From contig CAMDFX010000002.1 of assembly GCA_945897805.1 (NCBI GenBank), forward strand, positions 274,651 to 338,650: a DNA stretch of 64,000 nucleotides, in the 5' to 3' direction. The DNA is from Chryseobacterium gleum. GTDB lineage: Bacteria; Bacteroidota; Bacteroidia; Flavobacteriales_D; Crocinitomicaceae. The notes under the pieces were generated by a model, which was not told where the DNA came from, did no database searches, and worked only from the letters and a program-made list of their open reading frames with translations. The position numbers and the translations under genes are program-made. Numbering within the stretch: the stretch's first letter is position 1; each line of letters opens with the position of its first letter. Of this stretch, positions 22,981 through 32,395 are shown one piece after another.

Positions 22981-24666
22981 TTATCTAATTAAATGCACAA
23001 ACCCGTGATTAATTACACCTGTTTTTGTTATGAATTTATAGGTGTAAACCCCATCAACAAGGGCTCCATCCGAATTGTCTTTACCACCCCAATTGTTTTG
23101 ATAATTTGTTGATGAGAAAACAACATTTCCCCAACGATTTAGAACAATTACTTCGGTGTTTTCTGGTAAATTTTCAATTGTAAAAAGATCATTAATTCCG
23201 TCTGAATTTGGTGTGATCACATTGGGGAAGGTAAATTCTACTGTGTTACTATCCGCTGGTTCTTCATTTGCACAAGGCAATACTACAACTTGATCACTTC
23301 CTAAACCACATGTGCTCGTAACTGTAGCACTAAAAATTCCAGGACTTGTTACCGTAAAAAATTGACTCGTATTGGTAGATGCATCTCCACCCCACGACCA
23401 AGATGTTCCTTCCCCTGCATTTAAAAGCAGTATATCACCTGGACATAGATAAACGGTGTCGGGTCCAAACTGAATTTGTGCTTCATAATTGTTGTAAAAA
23501 ATCCATGAAGGAAAATTGGGTAGAGAGAAAAAACCAATCGAAGTATTGGGGTCATTCGGAAAGGATAAAACACCAGAACTGACAGTTGGTATTGAAGTAT
23601 TTGGGCAATTAATCGTTCCCAAAATCGTAGTAAAACCGAAACTTTGTTCCGTGAAATAGATTTTTCCATCCGAAGCTAATTGCAAATACAAACCATTGAA
23701 GTTTGGTTCAATAATTTGTGCGGTTGATTCCACGGTTTGTCCTGTTTGAAAAGGGGCAAAAATATTGTATTGAACTAATTGATTAACCGAGGAAACTTGA
23801 TCGAATATGGAGGCATACAAGTAAGACCCATTCGGAGAAAACTCAAAATAGTAGGGCAACGCATTTCCCAAATCACTTTCAAAGGTGAGTACACCTGTCG
23901 ACAAATTGAAGTCATAAAGTCCCGCGGATGTCATCACTTTGTTGCAACAAGGCGCCCCTATTCCCACTGGATTTGGGCTAGATTTGATAATGCTGTATCC
24001 ACTATAGAATGCCGGATAAGGATAAACACCTGCTAGTTCAATTCCACTTTGCGTAACGCTGTAAACACCGACACCACTAGTGCCCTGGTTGATTAAAATC
24101 CAGTAATCTGTTCCATTTGAATGGCGAATCGCACATATTCCTTCATACGAGTAATCATATACTTGAACATCTGCTTCAACAACATCTCCCAAACCTCCAT
24201 TTAGAGCCATGTCGATTTTAAAATACCGCAACCCTCTGCCGTTTGGTTCAGAAGGAACAACCCCGTCTAGATCAAATTCGATTTCCTCCATTGTAAAAAG
24301 AAAGTACACATTTGGTTCTCCGGGAGCAGGTACAACAACGGATGACTGCGCTGCACTCCAGCCCCCGCCTTCAGTTCCTTGCATGTCATACATTACCTGG
24401 TTGTTCTTGTTCCAGATTTTACCTCCGTCTTGTCCACTCGCTGGAATTCTGCCACCGCCGTTGGAATAGAATAGCAAATTGCCATTTTCATCACAATAGG
24501 AGGTGCAACCTTCGAAAGTATACATTTGACTACCTGAGGTTTGTATTGGAGACCCACTATTGAAATCTAAACTATGGCCAATCCCAAAATGCCATACATT
24601 GGCCTCCTTTTGGGAAAAGGATACCCCAACTAAAAGTAACAAAATGAATGTAACACGAAGATTCAT
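22981..24666 (-). CDS. T9SS type B exported protein
   Basis: A 561-residue paralogue of the downstream gene. The signal peptide is MNLRVTFILLLLVGVSFSQK. The N-terminal two-thirds is propeller-like (NVWHFGIGHSLDFNSGSP, FSPNGSYLYASI), a short Ig/PKD-like segment around 395-455 ends VVVLPC, and the type B sorting domain runs FPNVITPNSDGINDLFTI to LNRWGNVVF to HGFVHLIR. Its ATG overlaps the TGA of the upstream gene by 4 bases (24663-24666), and the next gene starts 10 bases after its stop, so the three are one operon. Function beyond surface display is unknown. Confidence 0.9.
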   Translation of the reverse strand: MNLRVTFILLLLVGVSFSQKEANVWHFGIGHSLDFNSGSPIQTSGSQMYTFEGCTSYCDENGNLLFYSNGGGRIPASGQDGGKIWNKNNQVMYDMQGTEGGGWSAAQSSVVVPAPGEPNVYFLFTMEEIEFDLDGVVPSEPNGRGLRYFKIDMALNGGLGDVVEADVQVYDYSYEGICAIRHSNGTDYWILINQGTSGVGVYSVTQSGIELAGVYPYPAFYSGYSIIKSSPNPVGIGAPCCNKVMTSAGLYDFNLSTGVLTFESDLGNALPYYFEFSPNGSYLYASIFDQVSSVNQLVQYNIFAPFQTGQTVESTAQIIEPNFNGLYLQLASDGKIYFTEQSFGFTTILGTINCPNTSIPTVSSGVLSFPNDPNTSIGFFSLPNFPSWIFYNNYEAQIQFGPDTVYLCPGDILLLNAGEGTSWSWGGDASTNTSQFFTVTSPGIFSATVTSTCGLGSDQVVVLPCANEEPADSNTVEFTFPNVITPNSDGINDLFTIENLPENTEVIVLNRWGNVVFSSTNYQNNWGGKDNSDGALVDGVYTYKFITKTGVINHGFVHLIR

Positions 24667-27008
24667 CGCATTAAGTTTACATGACCAGAAATAACTTTGG
24701 ACTGTTCCTGATTTTTAAGTTTGTAATTTAGCTTGTAAGTGTAGGTTCCATTTGGTGACATTTCTCCTGTTTTGCCATAACTTCCATCCCATCCTATTTC
24801 TGGATTTTTTGAAACAAAAATTAATTCACCCCAACGGTTGTAAATTTCTAAAAGAAAGGTGGAAGGGTCAATTCCATATCCAGACACCTTAAACAAGTTA
24901 TTGTACTCATTGCCATCTGGACTAAATGAATTGGGTACAAACAAGGTGTAATTTTCGATAACCGTAATTGTTCCAACTATTGTATCTGCACAACCATTAG
25001 AATTACTCACAATCAACTCAACTGCATAAGCACCTCCAACATCATTTGGAAATGAAAATTGGGGATTTTGTTGATTACTGTTTTCTTCTGAAGGGGGGAC
25101 ATAAAAAGTCCAATTCCATGAACTGATTTCACCCGATGACTGATCTGTAAAAGATACCAGAGGATTGTCTACTTCAACAATAGTAGGTGTTGCAGAAAAA
25201 TCTGCTTCCGGAGAAGGTAAAGAAAGAAGGGCATTTGAAAGAAGTGTATCGTAGACACACCCAAGTGAATTGGTTATTTGAAGTCCTATGGAATACGAAC
25301 CGGGCTGGCTTGGGTTAAAAACAAATATTTGTTGGTTGGAGTATACAACATCATTCACAAGCCACATTTGCGAGGTAAACGTATTCTGATTGGTTTCATT
25401 GATAATCGAAAAAGTTTCCGGCCAACAAAGAACAGTATCAAGAAGAGAAAATTGAGGATTGACCTGTGGAGAAACAATGATATTCAGGCAGTCTGAAAGT
25501 GTATCACCATTGGCGTCTGTCACAATTAAACATGCTGTTCCGCTTTGTGCTGGAGAAAAGGTAAATTGTTCAATAGTGCTCACTACATTGCCATTGAACG
25601 ACCATTCATAGGTGAAAGGAGCTATGCCGCCGGTATTTGTAAGTAAGGTAGGAATAACATTTTCACCACAACAAATAGAAGTGTCATTGGAAATTGAAAT
25701 CTGCCAATCGGGAATGGTTACAAAAGGATTGGTGCAACAGGTTCCTCCATCAGATAAATCGTAGATTTCTGTAAGCCAACAATTGTATTGTGTGTGATGA
25801 AAACGCAGATTACCATTGAAAGCATTTAAGAAATATGCTACCACTTCATCGGGTGTATTTCCTCCGCCAGCATAATAAATCGTATCGCATTGGCCGCTGA
25901 CACCAGCCATTAAACTGCTTGTAAAGGCTTGTCCATTTTGATGAGTTGGAGCGTATTCTAATGGCGGTGCAGTTAGTATTTGAACCAATGCAGGATTCAC
26001 ACCTGAAATACTGGTTGTAAAATTTCCCAATCCACAGTTATTATTGTTTTGATTGGAATTAAAACCTGCGTATAAGACTTCTGTGATGTTTCCTACAAAC
26101 GGACCGTTGATATTTACAATTACTGGTTCATACGTACAAATTCCAATTTTTAGATTGGGAATGTTTTGGTCGCAGTTGATATTAAGCGTGCCTCCATCAT
26201 AGTTGGAATAAATAACGACGTTCCCGTTTTGATCACAAATGGGAGAAGTGTTCACCGTAGGTTGATTATTGTTGTATAGAAGATACCATTGATGTGTCAT
26301 CCCTGAAGGCGGTAGACCTGCGGAACCGGTTGCAGATGGAAATAAACACGCTGAATTAACATTCGTACCAAATTGTTGCGGCACCCAGGTATCGCCATTA
26401 TTGACTTGGATATTTTGAAAATTGGTAGATGCATTGCCATTTCCAATACGAATACCCACTTCAATTGGAGTTTGAGTGCTATTCGAAGAAGAATAATCAC
26501 CGTATACAAACTCAATTCCAGGCAAGATATATGAGGTAAAGTTGAGTTTAGCTTGAAACGAAAAAGACTCGCCTTGCATACCAACTCTCCTCACATTCTC
26601 CCATTGAATGATGATACTTGTTGGCACATTATTAAAACTAGTTACAATTTGATAACTTATTCTTGCATTGTTATTGGCACTCTCCAGGTTGCATGCAAAT
26701 GGAGCTATTACAGGTGTTCCCGGGGGCTGAGAAATGGGGTTATAATTAGCAATACTGGGAGCCTGACCCAAAGTTAGAAATCCATTGGCGCTGACAAAAA
26801 GGCTATTGTATGCTTGTCCTCCGATAGTAAAGGGTGTAATTGGAATTGCAGCGGATACCTGATCATCAAAGTTTTGTGTGAAAAGGGGAGTGTCGTTGGA
26901 TAAACTGTTATAAACATTCAGTTGCTGATTCGTATATAAGAACTCCAATTGTTGACCCCATGAAATAGAGTAGTATAGAAATACAAATATCAAAAATGTT
27001 GTTTTCAT
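24663..27008 (-). CDS. T9SS type B exported protein with PKD domains
   Basis: A 781-residue exported protein, first gene of the minus-strand operon. The start at 27008 (MKTTFLIFVFLYYSISWGQQ) gives a clean signal peptide; the in-frame ATG at 27029 adds seven basic residues. A beta-rich N-terminal region is followed by two PKD-like repeats (IAPFTYEWSFNG near 475 and ISSWNWTFYV near 630) and the type B sorting domain (FVPNSFSPDGNEYNNLFKV, IYNRWGELIF, SGHVNLMR). Upstream on the minus strand TAAATTTG (27032-27039) is an exact -7 box. It probably acts as a surface adhesin or scaffold. Confidence 0.9.
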   Translation of the reverse strand: MKTTFLIFVFLYYSISWGQQLEFLYTNQQLNVYNSLSNDTPLFTQNFDDQVSAAIPITPFTIGGQAYNSLFVSANGFLTLGQAPSIANYNPISQPPGTPVIAPFACNLESANNNARISYQIVTSFNNVPTSIIIQWENVRRVGMQGESFSFQAKLNFTSYILPGIEFVYGDYSSSNSTQTPIEVGIRIGNGNASTNFQNIQVNNGDTWVPQQFGTNVNSACLFPSATGSAGLPPSGMTHQWYLLYNNNQPTVNTSPICDQNGNVVIYSNYDGGTLNINCDQNIPNLKIGICTYEPVIVNINGPFVGNITEVLYAGFNSNQNNNNCGLGNFTTSISGVNPALVQILTAPPLEYAPTHQNGQAFTSSLMAGVSGQCDTIYYAGGGNTPDEVVAYFLNAFNGNLRFHHTQYNCWLTEIYDLSDGGTCCTNPFVTIPDWQISISNDTSICCGENVIPTLLTNTGGIAPFTYEWSFNGNVVSTIEQFTFSPAQSGTACLIVTDANGDTLSDCLNIIVSPQVNPQFSLLDTVLCWPETFSIINETNQNTFTSQMWLVNDVVYSNQQIFVFNPSQPGSYSIGLQITNSLGCVYDTLLSNALLSLPSPEADFSATPTIVEVDNPLVSFTDQSSGEISSWNWTFYVPPSEENSNQQNPQFSFPNDVGGAYAVELIVSNSNGCADTIVGTITVIENYTLFVPNSFSPDGNEYNNLFKVSGYGIDPSTFLLEIYNRWGELIFVSKNPEIGWDGSYGKTGEMSPNGTYTYKLNYKLKNQEQSKVISGHVNLMR

Positions 27009-27201
27009 AATTTTTTTTTTATTAAACAAAACAAATTTAAAAATGTTTGCTTTAGTTTTATTTCCAACACTAATGTTCCAAAATTAAATAGATGATTGAT
27101 AAAAATCACCGCTCAACAATTAAACTAAATACTTAGTTTTTTAATAAAAACTAAACCATTTTGTATTTTAAGCGTCTGTAATAAGTAAAAACAGTATTTA
27201 A

Positions 27202-30200
27202 ATGAGACAAAATAATTTTATGAAGGCTATTTTCATTATTGTTCTTACCTTTTTTCTTTCAAACAATAGAATTTTAGCACAATGCACTTGGTCAAATTAT
27301 TTTTTCGATTCTTATGAATACACAACAGTAATTCCATACATAGTTCCAGGTGCCACCTATCAAAACACACCCCAAACATTTCCTGGCTGCATTCATACTG
27401 GATCTCGTGGATTGTATCTGAATATTGCAGATGGATATATTGGGATGATTTATGATCAGCCGTTTGATGATTTGTGTGTTGGTGCAACGTATCAATTTTC
27501 AATGTGGACAAGAGATGCATGGTCATCAAGCAACAATTTTACTTTTCAGGTAGTATCATCAACCAATCAAGTTCTTTCTACTCAAAATATAATTACAAAC
27601 TCAACGTGGGCAAATGTTAATTTACCTGCATTTGTAGCAACGACTTCATCAATCAGATTTCAAATTATCACCAACACAGCAGGGGGCCCAGGAAATGACG
27701 GTGCGGTGGATGATTTGACGCTTTCAATTTGTAATCCTAATCCAGCAAATTATAATATTACACAATGCACAGGTGCCGGAAACATTGACTTATATCCATC
27801 AATAAACACTCCTATTTTAACCCAAAATGGAGTTTGGACGGGACCATCGGCATTGAATAATGGTTATCTAGGAACGTTTACACCAAACACAAATACGAAT
27901 GGCGTTTACCAATACACTATTGCAGGTGCGGGTAATTGCCCAGATTCTCTAGCAAATGTAAATGTTCAATTAATTTCTACCCCAGTAATCAATTCTTTAG
28001 GGCCAATAAACGCATGTAATTTTTATGTGCTACCGGCAATATCGGGGACGAATTTGTCAAGTAATGTAAATTATCACACAGCACCAAATGGTGGCGGTTT
28101 AATTGTTCCCGTGGGAACATCAATCAGCACGTCCCAAACGTTATATATGTATGCCGGTTCTGCTGGTTGTTCAGATGAGGAGCCGCTTGTTATTAATATC
28201 AGCGCTCCAGGAAATGCAGGCGCAGATAATGGCGCAGGATTTTGCGGATCAGGAAGTTCAATCGATTTAAATACTTTTTTATCTGTTGGAGCAACTACTG
28301 GAGGCACCTGGTCAGAAACAACAAATCCACCGTCGGGATTGTTGAATTTAACAACAGGGATTTGGAATTCAACGGGTGTTGTCGCTGGAAACTATACTTT
28401 TCAATATACTGCTCCTGTTATTCTCGGTTGTGTTTCAGATGTGGCTAATTTTGTGCTTAATATTGGAAATGTACCAAATGTAGAAATCGGCAATGATACA
28501 ACGCTTTGTCAAGGCCAAACACTTTTACTTGATGCGGGTATAGGATACGATTCTTATTTATGGAATAATGGCTCTACCGGAACAACGTTAAATGTGAATT
28601 CACCCGGCACATATTCAGTGACCGTAAATACACTGGGAGCTAATCTAATCGTTAACGGGGATTTTGAGCAAGGAAATACTGGTTTTTCAACTGATTATAG
28701 TCCAGGAACAGGAGGAACATATGGATTATTGTCAAATGAAGGTCAATATGCAATAAGTTCTTCGCCCAGTTTGGTGCATAATAATTTTGTTTTTTGCAAT
28801 GATCATACAGTTGCGCCAGGTGTTAACCAGCTGGTGGTGAATGGTTCTGATTTTGCGAATCAAAACATTTGGTGTCAAACGGTGCTTGTTCAACCCAATA
28901 CTACTTATCAGTTTGGAGCATGGGTAAGCGCAGTTTATAATGACCCGAATCCTGCTCAATTACAATTTTACATTAATGGTAGCCCATTAGGATCTAATTT
29001 TTCCCCCAGCGGTAATCAATGTGATTGGACACAATTTACAGAAAATTGGATTTCTGGTACAGCTGTAAGTGCTCAAATTTGCGTCGTGAATCTTCTTTCA
29101 ACAATAAGTCAGAATGATTTTTCAATTGATGATATTACGTTTAGTCCAGTTTGTGAATCTCAAGATGTTGTAGTTGTTCAATATAGTCCTTCTCCTATTG
29201 TAAACTTAGGAAATGATCAGTTTTTATGCTCAGGAGCAACAGCTACATTAAACGCTCAAAACACAGGATTAAATTTTTTATGGAGTACAAACGAAACAAG
29301 CCAAAGTATTGATGTGACGACAACAGGAACTTATTCTGTAACGGTTACCAATTTACAAAACTGTTCTGCGACTGATAATGTTTCTGTAACATTTCAAAAT
29401 CTTCAATTGGCAGGAAATGATAACAATACTGTTATTTGTTCTACCCAAACTCAATTAAATCTTTTCACTTTATTGCAAGCTAACGCAGCGCTTGGCGGAA
29501 CATGGTCATCATTATCACCTTCTTTTGGCGGAACTTTAAATGCAAATGGTCTATTGAATTTTACAGGTCAAACTGGGAATTTTGATTTTGATTATGTTGT
29601 AAATAGTGCTTTTTGTCCCAATGACACAGCTGTCATATCAATTACAATTAATCAGCAACCAGAGGCAGCCATTGATCAGTCTTTTAGTTTTTGCAATACT
29701 GCCGGAACAAATGTTGATTTTACAGGATACATAAATAATACAGCGGAACCAATCGCTGGAAATTGGCTTATTCCGCCAACGATTCCCGCTACTGCGTTTA
29801 ATAATCAGACAAATTTGCTTGATTTAACTAATTTAAGTCAAGGAATTTATATTTTTCAATATATACTTCCGCCACCTTTGGGTTGTGTTCAAGATGCCTT
29901 GTCTATAAACGTTGCCATCACAGAGGTTCCTATTGTGCTTTTTAATTCAGATTTAGTGGAAGGTTGTCAACCATTGCAAATCAACTTTACAAATCAAAGT
30001 AATCCTCAGGGCGTGCTGACTTATTTGTGGGATTTAGGCGATGGAGTAACATCAAACAGTTCAACAACAGTAACAAACGTATATGAAGCTGCTCAATGTT
30101 ATGATGTTTCTTTAACTGTAACAGCAAATGGTTTTTGTTCAAGTACTTTGTCAATAAATGATATGATTTGCGCCTATGATTTGCCTGTGGCGGATTTTAT

Positions 30201-30717
30201 TTATAGCCCAACAGCCCTTTATTCTTTCGATCCAACGATTCAGATTGTTAATACATCAATCAATAACGACTTTAATTTTTGGACTTTTAGCGATGGCGGA
30301 ATTTCAGACGTAGAAAACCCAAGTTACACATTCCCAAGTGAAATCGCCGGAAATTATTCGATACAATTGGTGGTTTCCACAGATTTTGGATGCACAGACA
30401 CAACCATTCAATTGGTTGAAGTAAAAGAGGATGTAATTTACTATATTCCAAATACGTTTACGCCTGACGGAGATGAGCATAATAATATTTTTAAGCCAAT
30501 TATGACAGCAGGGATTGATGTGAACGATTACACCCTCAAAATATTTAACCGTTGGGGCGAATTAATTTTCGAATCTTATGATGTTCAATATGGTTGGGAT
30601 GGAACATATAATGGTGAAATTGTGCAACAGGGAACTTTCGTTTGGGAACTACAGTTTGGTTTAATTGATAATGACAAAGACATTAAATTAAACGGTCATG
30701 TTTCCCTAATTAGGTAG
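27202..30717 (+). CDS. Large T9SS type B exported protein
   Basis: A 1171-residue surface protein, divergent from the three-gene operon. The signal peptide ends at ILAQ; starts at 27202 and 27220 both give it, with MKAIFIIVLTFFLSNN being the compact version. It has a CBM-like segment near 30-180, repeated Ig/PKD-type modules opening VEIGNDTTLCQGQTLLLDAG and VNLGNDQFLCSGATATLNA, a second CBM-like block about 490-660, a PKD at about 935-985 (FTNQSNPQGVLTYLWDLGDG), and a type B sorting domain at the C-terminus (YIPNTFTPDGDEHNNIF, IFNRWGELIF, GHVSLIR). It is expected to be delivered and retained at the surface by T9SS. Ligand unknown. Confidence 0.9.
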   Translation: MRQNNFMKAIFIIVLTFFLSNNRILAQCTWSNYFFDSYEYTTVIPYIVPGATYQNTPQTFPGCIHTGSRGLYLNIADGYIGMIYDQPFDDLCVGATYQFSMWTRDAWSSSNNFTFQVVSSTNQVLSTQNIITNSTWANVNLPAFVATTSSIRFQIITNTAGGPGNDGAVDDLTLSICNPNPANYNITQCTGAGNIDLYPSINTPILTQNGVWTGPSALNNGYLGTFTPNTNTNGVYQYTIAGAGNCPDSLANVNVQLISTPVINSLGPINACNFYVLPAISGTNLSSNVNYHTAPNGGGLIVPVGTSISTSQTLYMYAGSAGCSDEEPLVINISAPGNAGADNGAGFCGSGSSIDLNTFLSVGATTGGTWSETTNPPSGLLNLTTGIWNSTGVVAGNYTFQYTAPVILGCVSDVANFVLNIGNVPNVEIGNDTTLCQGQTLLLDAGIGYDSYLWNNGSTGTTLNVNSPGTYSVTVNTLGANLIVNGDFEQGNTGFSTDYSPGTGGTYGLLSNEGQYAISSSPSLVHNNFVFCNDHTVAPGVNQLVVNGSDFANQNIWCQTVLVQPNTTYQFGAWVSAVYNDPNPAQLQFYINGSPLGSNFSPSGNQCDWTQFTENWISGTAVSAQICVVNLLSTISQNDFSIDDITFSPVCESQDVVVVQYSPSPIVNLGNDQFLCSGATATLNAQNTGLNFLWSTNETSQSIDVTTTGTYSVTVTNLQNCSATDNVSVTFQNLQLAGNDNNTVICSTQTQLNLFTLLQANAALGGTWSSLSPSFGGTLNANGLLNFTGQTGNFDFDYVVNSAFCPNDTAVISITINQQPEAAIDQSFSFCNTAGTNVDFTGYINNTAEPIAGNWLIPPTIPATAFNNQTNLLDLTNLSQGIYIFQYILPPPLGCVQDALSINVAITEVPIVLFNSDLVEGCQPLQINFTNQSNPQGVLTYLWDLGDGVTSNSSTTVTNVYEAAQCYDVSLTVTANGFCSSTLSINDMICAYDLPVADFIYSPTALYSFDPTIQIVNTSINNDFNFWTFSDGGISDVENPSYTFPSEIAGNYSIQLVVSTDFGCTDTTIQLVEVKEDVIYYIPNTFTPDGDEHNNIFKPIMTAGIDVNDYTLKIFNRWGELIFESYDVQYGWDGTYNGEIVQQGTFVWELQFGLIDNDKDIKLNGHVSLIR

Positions 30718-30768
30718 TCGTTTCAAGGTAAACCTATTTAACTTAAAAAATCTAAAGGGCTCCCTAAA

Positions 30769-32322
30769 CTAAATAATTTCTTTTTTGGAATTTGATAAAA
30801 ACAGCCCAAAAAAGAAAGCAAAAAATGTAACGCCCATTTGGGTTTCTAGCGTGTCCTCCACCAAAAAGGAAAGACAGGCGATAGTGAGGAATAAGAGCGC
30901 CAATACATCTTTTTGTGATTTGGCGAATTTCCAAAATTGGTACAAAATACCGATGAAAATGAACAATCCAAAAACGCCAAACGTGATAAAATAACTCAAA
31001 TATTGATTGTGCGTTCGATTCCTGTTTTCTTTTGTAAGTGGAGATTTGTCTCGGTTGTACTGCATTTGAAAAGCCAAATGAATATCGCCAGAACCAACGC
31101 CAATCAGCCAGTTTTTTTGAATTATTTTCAATCCTGTTTTCCAATAAATGAATCTTTGAGAAACACTTTGTCCGTTTGGATCATTGTTGTTTAACAATTC
31201 ATTCTTTAGTCCAGAAAGACGACCCATGAAGCCGCCATTGGTTGCCAAAACAGAAGGAATTCCATTTTCAATGTTGCGTATATCTTCACTGGTCAACTTA
31301 CGAATGGCCGCGCCATCTTTATAAACGCCTTTCGAGGTTAAGTAAAAAATGATTGTCGCCTCTAAATGCTGTCCTTTTCGGTCTAATGAATCATAAGGTA
31401 AACTTGATCGCTGGTTCCAGTTTTCTCGCATTTCTTCTTGACATAAAAAATAGTACAGCGGGTATCCATTTTCAAGCGCGAGATTATTCCAATGATAAAA
31501 ATAACGGTTTCCATCTTCAGTAACCCAAGGTAATTTATCTAAGGAAATTTTCAATTTTTGAGGTTGAAAAAACAGGTATAAACCAATACAAAAAGAGACC
31601 GTTACAAGCGCGCCGAATGAAATGGTAATGGCAGTAAAAATCTTGTTATTTCTTCTAAAAACTTCCACAATTAAAAGGGCAATTAAAATTCCTACAAAGG
31701 TCATTACCCCGCTCAATATTTGTGCGTAATACGTGTAAAATCCAAACCAAAAAAAGAGCAAAACAGCGAGCCATTTGAAACTGATTTTTGAATATAAAAA
31801 CCAAACAACACAAATGCTTGCAGCCATCGTGATCATCAATGAATATCGAATATGGGAAATAAGCAAAGACATGCCTCGAATATCGTCATATACACGATTT
31901 CCCCACCAATGCTGATAACTACCAAAATTGTAAACAGAAGTGATAAGCATAATCAAAACAAAGACACCTAATAGCCAATTTTTGTGTTTGTCATTTTTCA
32001 AAGGTTGTGCAACAAAAACTACCGGAATAGAATAAAGCGGCAGTTTTGAATTCAAATCTTCCAAAGCAAACTTGAGATCCCAAGACCACAGAAAACTAAT
32101 TAATTGAATCAATAAAAGTGCAAATAAAAAAAGAATGGTTTTGTTCTGTCGCAAATTTTGAAAGTACATTTTGAAATTTCCTTCCAAAAGTAGAATCAAT
32201 AAAATCCACATGGATGAAATGGATAAAACCACTTTATTTAAAGGAAGTCCAACTGCTAAGCCTAAATAACCAATAAAAAGTAAGTTGTGGTAAGTATTTG
32301 CACCCAAATGTTTACTTAGCAT
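30769..32322 (-). CDS. O-antigen ligase family membrane protein
   Basis: A 517-residue integral membrane protein with about ten predicted membrane segments. A large hydrophilic loop at about residues 260-400 and the following segment with WKTGLKIIQKNWLIGVGSGD and RTHNQYLSYFITFGVFGL match the Wzy_C/WaaL (O-antigen ligase/polymerase) family. It probably joins or polymerises surface polysaccharide at the periplasmic face of the inner membrane. The neighbours are not a polysaccharide cluster, so the substrate is open. Convergent with the T9SS gene on its other side. Confidence 0.85.
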   Translation of the reverse strand: MLSKHLGANTYHNLLFIGYLGLAVGLPLNKVVLSISSMWILLILLLEGNFKMYFQNLRQNKTILFLFALLLIQLISFLWSWDLKFALEDLNSKLPLYSIPVVFVAQPLKNDKHKNWLLGVFVLIMLITSVYNFGSYQHWWGNRVYDDIRGMSLLISHIRYSLMITMAASICVVWFLYSKISFKWLAVLLFFWFGFYTYYAQILSGVMTFVGILIALLIVEVFRRNNKIFTAITISFGALVTVSFCIGLYLFFQPQKLKISLDKLPWVTEDGNRYFYHWNNLALENGYPLYYFLCQEEMRENWNQRSSLPYDSLDRKGQHLEATIIFYLTSKGVYKDGAAIRKLTSEDIRNIENGIPSVLATNGGFMGRLSGLKNELLNNNDPNGQSVSQRFIYWKTGLKIIQKNWLIGVGSGDIHLAFQMQYNRDKSPLTKENRNRTHNQYLSYFITFGVFGLFIFIGILYQFWKFAKSQKDVLALLFLTIACLSFLVEDTLETQMGVTFFAFFFGLFLSNSKKEII

Positions 32323-32395
32323 ATTGAATCAGTGAAATAGAATAAAATAATAAGACACCAAAAATAGTTCATTGGTGCGCTAAAAAACAAAACGC

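Noticed and set aside
27134..27153. A 20-base AT palindrome (arms 27134-27141 and 27146-27153) between the divergent T9SS genes as an operator.
   Set aside because: It is only A/T with one G-C pair per arm, so it is expected by chance in this AT-rich spacer.
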